NCBI GenBank assembly: GCA_029939875.1
Contig: JAOZSC010000053.1
Span: 1 to 10,351 of the forward strand
Reading direction: 5' to 3'
Length of the DNA stretch: 10,351 bases
Source: Desulfobacterales bacterium
GTDB taxonomy: Bacteria > Desulfobacterota > Desulfobacteria > Desulfobacterales > JAFDCJ01
Position numbers and translations under genes: made by a program. The notes beneath the pieces are model-generated. The model was not told where the DNA came from and did no database searches. It worked only from the letters and a program-made list of their open reading frames with translations. Every line of letters starts with the position of its first letter. The stretch's first letter is position 1. Shown here in pieces: positions 6,191 to 10,351 of the stretch.

Positions 6191-6265
6191 AACAAAATGT
6201 GAATTTTAGACTGCTGATGGTAGCTTGAAAAGCAATAAAACAGATCAAAATTCCGATCACCAATT

Positions 6266-6292
6266 AACCATTCAACTAATCAACCATTCAAC
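6266..6292. repeat. AACCATTCAAC direct repeat
   Basis: An 11-mer occurs at 6266-6276 and 6282-6292, a 16-base period, in the A/T-rich stretch just before the LivM-type start. It occupies the place where a ribosome-binding site would be expected, and none is visible. Its role is unknown. Confidence 0.45.
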
Positions 6293-6301
6293 CTTATTAT
6301 T

Positions 6302-7303
6302 ATGAAAAAGCGTAAAGAAAGAATCGACCGGGGGATCAAGGCCAGATCCGGGGACATCTTCGCCCTGAGTTCCTGGCGGGAAATGCTTTACCTGTCCGCC
6401 CCCCGTCTTATTCCGATTATCGGTTTTATGGTGCTGCCGCTGGTTCTGGGAGACTACTGGCAAAAAGTCCTATTGTCGGTCGCCGTTTTCGCCCTGCTGG
6501 CCATCAGTTGGGACATCCTGGCCCAAAGCGGCATGATATCCCTCGGCCAGGCGCTCTTTTTCGGTACGGGAGCCTATGCCGCCGGCATTTTCAACTACTA
6601 TTGGCACTGGCATCCCCTGATCTCCATTGCCGCGGCCACCATTGCCGGGGGGCTGCTCTGCACCCTGTTCTTGCTGCCCGTGCTGCGGTTGCGAGGAATC
6701 TATTTTTCCATGGTGACCCTCATCATTCCGCTGATGCTGGTTCGCATTATCGAAGCCACTAAAATTTTCGGAGGAACCGAAGGACTCACGGGAATTGAAG
6801 CATTGAGCTCGAAATGGATAGAGCTCTATCTGGCTATGGCCGTTTTGACTGCCGCCCTGTTCGGCTTCCGGCGCATGATAGCCTCCGATTACGGCCTGAT
6901 TTTAAAGGCCATCAACGATAATGACCGTTCGGTCATCAACGCCGGCATCAACATCTACTGGTTTAAAACCCAGGCCTTGTTTATTTCCGCCTGTGTCGGC
7001 GCGTTCGCCGGGGCCTTTATGACCCATGTGTACATGTTTGCGGGCATGCCCGTATTCGCCCTGGACTATTCGATCCTGCCCATTGCCGCGGCGGTGGTCG
7101 GCGGTCCCGGCACCTTGGCGGGCGCCACGCTGGGAGCGTTTATCCTGGTGCCGCTGTCGGAAATTTTGCGTGGCATCGGAGGACTGCGTATTGTTTTGTA
7201 CGGCCTGTTTCTGGTCGTTTTTATCGTGGCGCTGCCCGAAGGCATCTTCCAGTATGTTCAGCGCAAATACCATCAATTTGAACGATGGGTGGAGGTGGAA
7301 TAA
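6302..7303 (+). CDS. Branched-chain-type ABC importer permease, LivM family
   Basis: This 333-residue polytopic membrane protein is the second channel subunit. The LivM signature SGMISLGQALFFGTGAYAAG begins near residue 76, with the key SLGQA at 80-84. A cytoplasmic loop AINDNDRSVINAGI couples to the ATPase, and VVGGPGTLAG lies at 265-274. The first about 28 residues are hydrophilic and basic, an N-terminal extension seen in some LivM proteins. The ATG at 6302 lacks a recognisable ribosome-binding site. A second ATG at 6383 (Met28) has GGCGGGAA immediately before it but with almost no spacing, so the longer reading is kept with some doubt. The stop codon overlaps the next gene's ATG (TAATG at 7301-7305), showing translational coupling to the LivG-type ATPase. 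Confidence 0.9.
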   Translation: MKKRKERIDRGIKARSGDIFALSSWREMLYLSAPRLIPIIGFMVLPLVLGDYWQKVLLSVAVFALLAISWDILAQSGMISLGQALFFGTGAYAAGIFNYYWHWHPLISIAAATIAGGLLCTLFLLPVLRLRGIYFSMVTLIIPLMLVRIIEATKIFGGTEGLTGIEALSSKWIELYLAMAVLTAALFGFRRMIASDYGLILKAINDNDRSVINAGINIYWFKTQALFISACVGAFAGAFMTHVYMFAGMPVFALDYSILPIAAAVVGGPGTLAGATLGAFILVPLSEILRGIGGLRIVLYGLFLVVFIVALPEGIFQYVQRKYHQFERWVEVE

Positions 7304-8055
7304 TGGCGCCTTCAGCGTTATTGCAGGTCACGGGGGTTTATAAAAATTTCGGCGGGGTGCAGGCCGTTTCTGATTTGAGCTTCGAGCTGTCGCCTGGCGA
7401 ACTGCTGGGCTTGATCGGCCCCAACGGCTGCGGCAAAACCACGACCGTCAACCTGATAACCGGGTTTGTCAAACCCTCGCAAGGAAAGATTTTTTTCCAG
7501 GGCCGCAACATCACCGGCATGGCACCCCACAAAATCGTACGCCTGGGAATAGCCCGAACCTTCCAGATGGTCAAACCCTTCTATCAGTTGCCGGCTTATA
7601 AAAACATGATTATTCCCCTGTATTCGCCCCGGGTCAAACAGCTGGCCGGCGGAAAATACGGTGACCGGGATGCGGTAGCGCTGGATCTACTGGAAGAAGT
7701 CGGGTTTGAACGCGATGCTTATGTGGCCTACAAAAACGCCAGCGTGCTGCCCCAGGGGTATCTGAAACGTCTGGAGCTGGCCAAGGCCATCGCCCTGCAG
7801 CCGGATCTCATGATTCTGGATGAACTGTTTTCGGGCCTGAGCCTGGCGGAAGTGGCCAGCATCCTGCCCATCATAGAAAAGTTGCGCCAGGAGGGCAAAA
7901 CCATCATCATGATCGAACACCGCCTGAAGGAACTGTTCCGGATTGCCGACCGGGTGGTGGTGCTCAATTTCGGAGAAAAAATCGCTGAAGGCCCTTCCAA
8001 TGTGGTAATGGAAAGCGATGCGGTCAAAAAAGCTTATCTGGGAGTTGAAGCGTAG
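7303..8055 (+). CDS. ABC importer ATPase, LivG family, with altered signature motif
   Basis: This is a 250-residue nucleotide-binding subunit. Walker A is GPNGCGKTT (39-47), the Q-loop region is RTFQMVKPF, Walker B ends ILDE (171-174) and the H-loop is MIEH (His206). The signature region reads LPQGYLKRLELAKA (from 149) where LivG usually has L-S/P-Y-G-Q-Q-R-R-L-E, and the residue after the Walker B glutamate is Leu instead of the usual Pro. It should pair with the LivF-type ATPase to drive import. The ATG at 7303 overlaps the permease stop and has GGAGG seven bases upstream. An ATG at 7285 in the same frame would put that ribosome-binding site inside the gene and add a meaningless Gly-rich leader, so it is rejected. 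The family is certain. The signature change may mean one of the two ATP sites is weak. Confidence 0.92.
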   Translation: MAPSALLQVTGVYKNFGGVQAVSDLSFELSPGELLGLIGPNGCGKTTTVNLITGFVKPSQGKIFFQGRNITGMAPHKIVRLGIARTFQMVKPFYQLPAYKNMIIPLYSPRVKQLAGGKYGDRDAVALDLLEEVGFERDAYVAYKNASVLPQGYLKRLELAKAIALQPDLMILDELFSGLSLAEVASILPIIEKLRQEGKTIIMIEHRLKELFRIADRVVVLNFGEKIAEGPSNVVMESDAVKKAYLGVEA

Positions 8056-8056
8056 G

Positions 8057-8100
8057 AAAGCTCATAGCTCATAGAAAGCTGGGAGGCTGGGAAGCTTGAA
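8057..8100. repeat. AGCTCAT tandem units in LivG-LivF spacer
   Basis: Right after the LivG-type stop come AAAGCTCATAG (8057-8067), CTCATAG (8068-8074), AAAGCT, and GCTGGGAGGCTGGGAAGCTT units up to about 8097. The same AAAGCTCATAG 11-mer lies in the ferredoxin-metV spacer 6 kb away (2123-2133). The rest of the 130-base gap shows nothing beyond the livF ribosome-binding site. Confidence 0.5.
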
Positions 8101-8185
8101 TGGTAAAAACCAATAATGTTTTTAAAGCCTTCAAACATGGTGGCCATCGGCCAGGAGACGTCAACTAAAATTCGGGAGTCCAAAC

Positions 8186-8932
8186 GTGCTTGAAGTTCGC
8201 AATCTTATGGTTTTTTTTGAAAATGCCCTGGCGATCAACGATCTCAGCCTGCAGGTTCATGCCGGTGAAATTGTCGGGCTGATCGGCTCCAACAGCGCCG
8301 GCAAGACCACCCTGATGAACGCCCTTTCCGGGTTGATTATTGACATGCGCATCAAGGAAAAACGCCGCGGCGGAGAACGGATCACCCTTTACGGAAACAT
8401 CATTTTCAACGGAGAGGACATCACCGCCACCAAGCCCAGTGAACGGGTGAAAAAAGGTATCGTGCTGTGCCGGGAACGGCACCCGGTGTTTCCCGAAAGC
8501 AGTGTCGTGGAAAATCTAAAAATTGCCGGCTACCTGAAAAAAAGGCAACAGATACGCGAGTCCATTGAATCTGTTTTCGACATCTTTCCGGCCCTGGGAA
8601 AATTAAAATCACGCAAAGCCGGTTTTCTCAGCGGCGGCGAGCAGCAGATGCTGACCATCGGCATGGCCCTGGTCGTGCGGCCCAAACTGCTGCTTCTGGA
8701 TGAACCGCTGCTGGGGTTAAGTCCCATGATGCAGCAGGTCGTCATGGAAGCTATCGTGGAGTTGAAACAAAATTCAGGCATTACCGTGCTGCTCAGTGAA
8801 CAGTTTGCCCGGCCGGTATTGCCGGTCATCGACCGGGGATATGTGGTTGAAAATGGCATGTTGTCTCTTTCCGGCAGCGGACAAGAGTTGATGGCAAACC
8901 CTGAAATCAAATCCGCCTATTTCGGCATATGA
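8186..8932 (+). CDS. ABC importer ATPase, LivF family
   Basis: This is a 248-residue nucleotide-binding subunit, partner of the LivG-type ATPase. Walker A is GSNSAGKTT (34-42), with Ser where most LivF proteins have Gly (GxNGAGKTT). The signature LSGGEQQML (148-156) is canonical, Walker B is LLLLDEP (to 174), and LSEQ (203-206) occupies the H-loop position, where LivF proteins usually carry Glu-Gln. An insert of roughly 15 residues rich in Lys/Arg (about 53-68) follows the helix after Walker A. The segment before VFPE, usually PEGR in LivF, reads CRERHP. The start is GTG at 8186, with GGGAG seven bases upstream. A run of eight T (8211-8218) near the start encodes Val-Phe-Phe and would be a slippage risk. 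The gene is 130 bases after the LivG-type gene and 122 before the ligase. Confidence 0.92.
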   Translation: MLEVRNLMVFFENALAINDLSLQVHAGEIVGLIGSNSAGKTTLMNALSGLIIDMRIKEKRRGGERITLYGNIIFNGEDITATKPSERVKKGIVLCRERHPVFPESSVVENLKIAGYLKKRQQIRESIESVFDIFPALGKLKSRKAGFLSGGEQQMLTIGMALVVRPKLLLLDEPLLGLSPMMQQVVMEAIVELKQNSGITVLLSEQFARPVLPVIDRGYVVENGMLSLSGSGQELMANPEIKSAYFGI

Positions 8933-8945
8933 GGCTGTGGGGGTT

Positions 8946-8967
8946 GACGAATGACAAACGACGAATG
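8946..8967. repeat. GACGAATG direct repeat
   Basis: GACGAATG occurs at 8946-8953 and 8960-8967, a 14-base period, followed by the related GTGAATGAA, in the gap between the LivF-type and ligase genes. It is of the same low-complexity kind as the other operon spacers. Nothing else is seen in this 122-base gap, and no clear ribosome-binding site precedes the ligase ATG. Confidence 0.4.
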
Positions 8968-9054
8968 GTGAATGAAAAGGTAAAGTATGCTGCCAATTTT
9001 CAGAGAAGAGGCGCATCGTAAATTTGTGTGAAAATCTGAAACCCCATAGAAACA

Positions 9055-10351
9055 ATGACCAATCAAATAGAAAATCATATCATTTATTCAACTTTTGTGG
9101 CGACGGCCAGACGGCGCGCCGATCATCCGGCCGTCATTTACCTGGGAACCCGTTTTTCCTATGAACGCCTCAGGCAGCTGGCCGAGCGGTTTGCAGCGGG
9201 CCTGACCGATGTGGGTGTTGCGCCCGGTCAGAAGGTCATACTGTACATCCCCAACAGCATCCAGTGGGTCATCGCCTGGCTGAGCATTCAGAAAATCGGG
9301 GCGGTGTGCGTACCGATCACCCCCATTTACACCCCCCATGATATCACCTATATCGCCAATGACAGCGGGGCACAGACCATTATCTGCGCGGACACTAACT
9401 TTGGTTACGTTACGGGTGTTTTACCGCACACGGACTTGAAACGGGTTATCGTGACCAACGCAACGGATCTGCTGCCGTGGTTCAAACGCTTTTTCGGCTA
9501 CCTGTTCGACGTCGTTCCCAGGGGTAAATTTGCGCTCGGCACACAGGTCTTTTCCTTTAAAGCGCTTTTGTCCCAGGGCAACAGCCGCAACCACCAGCCA
9601 CCGGCCGACACCCGGAGCGATCGGGCCTTAGCCCAGATTCTGTACACTGGCGGTACCACCAAGTTTCCCAAGGCCGTCCCTTTTACCGCCGAGTTGTTCC
9701 TGGTTTCCGCAAACGAACAGATCCGCATCAGTGAGCCATTGTTTGCAACCGAAGAAAACGTAATCATGGCCAATGCCCCCCTGTTTCACGTCCTGGGGCA
9801 AACCTGCAGCCTGGCGACACTTTTGACCGGCGGCAGCCTGATCCTGCTGCCGCGTATCAACCTGGACGCCACTTTTGATGCCATCCAGCGTTTCGGCGCC
9901 AAAACCATGATCGGGGTGCCCGCCCTTTACCGCATGATCCTGGAACACGTCCGCCTGGATCAATATGATCTCAGCTCGCTGCGGTATTGTTTCAGCGGCG
10001 GCGATGTCCTGCCGGTGGAAGTGGGCAAGCGCTGGAAGGAAAAGTTCGGCTATTCCATCTACCAGGGTTACGGTGCCACGGAAACCTGCGGCGGTGTGGC
10101 CATGTGCCCGGTGGACGTGGAAAATCCCCCCAAAAGCGTGGGACGCATCGTAGCCAGCAAACAGATCAAAATCGTCGATCCCGCCACCCTTGATCCCGTT
10201 GCGACGGGTCAGCCCGGCGAACTGCTGGTCTCATCAGCGCACATGGTCACCGCCTATCTGAACAAGCCCGAAGAAACCGCAGAAGCATTTGTCGAAATAG
10301 ACGGAAGAAAATGGTACCGCACCGCCGACATCATGTCCATGGATGAAGATG
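9055..10351 (+). CDS. AMP-forming acyl-CoA ligase (FadD-like), 3' end cut by window
   Basis: The frame is open from ATG 9055 to the window end (432 codons); an in-frame stop at 9037 rules out an earlier start. It belongs to the adenylate-forming superfamily, which makes an acyl-AMP from a carboxylate and ATP and then the CoA thioester. The phosphate-binding A3 loop is YTGGTTKFPKA (from Tyr197), with Lys where Gly is usual after the TT pair. APLFHVLGQ follows as the A4-like region, YGATE is at 339-343 (A5), and WYRTADI at 420-426 (A7, with the ribose-binding Asp425). The C-terminal lid domain with the catalytic lysine lies outside the window. Overall pattern favours fatty-acyl or related ligases; an aromatic acid is also possible. 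Its place behind a complete importer suggests, but does not prove, that it activates the imported acid. No ribosome-binding site is evident. Confidence 0.9.
   Translation, partial: MTNQIENHIIYSTFVATARRRADHPAVIYLGTRFSYERLRQLAERFAAGLTDVGVAPGQKVILYIPNSIQWVIAWLSIQKIGAVCVPITPIYTPHDITYIANDSGAQTIICADTNFGYVTGVLPHTDLKRVIVTNATDLLPWFKRFFGYLFDVVPRGKFALGTQVFSFKALLSQGNSRNHQPPADTRSDRALAQILYTGGTTKFPKAVPFTAELFLVSANEQIRISEPLFATEENVIMANAPLFHVLGQTCSLATLLTGGSLILLPRINLDATFDAIQRFGAKTMIGVPALYRMILEHVRLDQYDLSSLRYCFSGGDVLPVEVGKRWKEKFGYSIYQGYGATETCGGVAMCPVDVENPPKSVGRIVASKQIKIVDPATLDPVATGQPGELLVSSAHMVTAYLNKPEETAEAFVEIDGRKWYRTADIMSMDED

Noticed and set aside
5931..6209. Plus-strand frame of 92 codons running from the LivH-type gene into the repeat
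   Set aside because: It is out of frame with the permease, and its tail only reflects the GAAGTSGGAA repeat.
7285..7302. Upstream ATG start for the LivG-type gene
   Set aside because: It would translate the GGAGG ribosome-binding site as a Gly-rich leader. The ATG at 7303 has ideal spacing and overlaps the preceding stop.

Overview
The window looks like a chromosomal segment from an anaerobic, probably sulfate-reducing bacterium of the Desulfobacterota (Desulfobacterales-like). This is inferred from gene content: a MetV protein of the Wood-Ljungdahl type, small Fe-S and sulfur-carrier proteins, and a branched-chain-type ABC importer followed by an acyl-CoA ligase. The repeat-rich spacers fit that view. 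No rRNA or marker gene is present, so the taxonomy is tentative.

Layout: two gene groups diverge from a gene-free region of about 650 bp (3066-3721). Leftward (minus strand), in transcription order, lie a MoaD/ThiS-like beta-grasp protein with a TTG start and a Gly-Gly-Gly tail, a small ferredoxin with two 4Fe-4S motifs and a Cys/His tail, MetV, and an EutA-like ATPase that runs off the window start with only its last residues missing. MetV and the ATPase overlap, so they are surely co-transcribed. The best promoter in the window (TTGACA, 16 bp, TAAGAT), with a perfect 7-bp inverted repeat just downstream, serves this group.

Rightward (plus strand) is a complete branched-chain (LivJHMGF-type) ABC importer: secreted solute-binding protein, two permeases, two ATPases. 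A fatty-acid-type AMP-forming acyl-CoA ligase follows and is cut by the window end. The order suggests uptake of a carboxylic acid or amino-acid-like solute, with CoA activation of an acid by the ligase. The substrate cannot be read from the sequence.

The spacers are unusually structured. They hold a REP doublet (REPIN-like hairpin) after the binding-protein gene, a second small REP-like palindrome in the divergent region, a large imperfect inverted repeat of about 140 bp between the MoaD-like gene and the ferredoxin gene, and several short degenerate tandem or dispersed strings.

The most promising candidate for something undescribed is the minus-strand set: an EutA-type reactivase translationally coupled to MetV with no ethanolamine ammonia-lyase visible, plus a ferredoxin and a MoaD-like carrier. 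It may be an accessory module for a corrinoid-dependent C1 enzyme. That is inference and depends on genes beyond the left edge.
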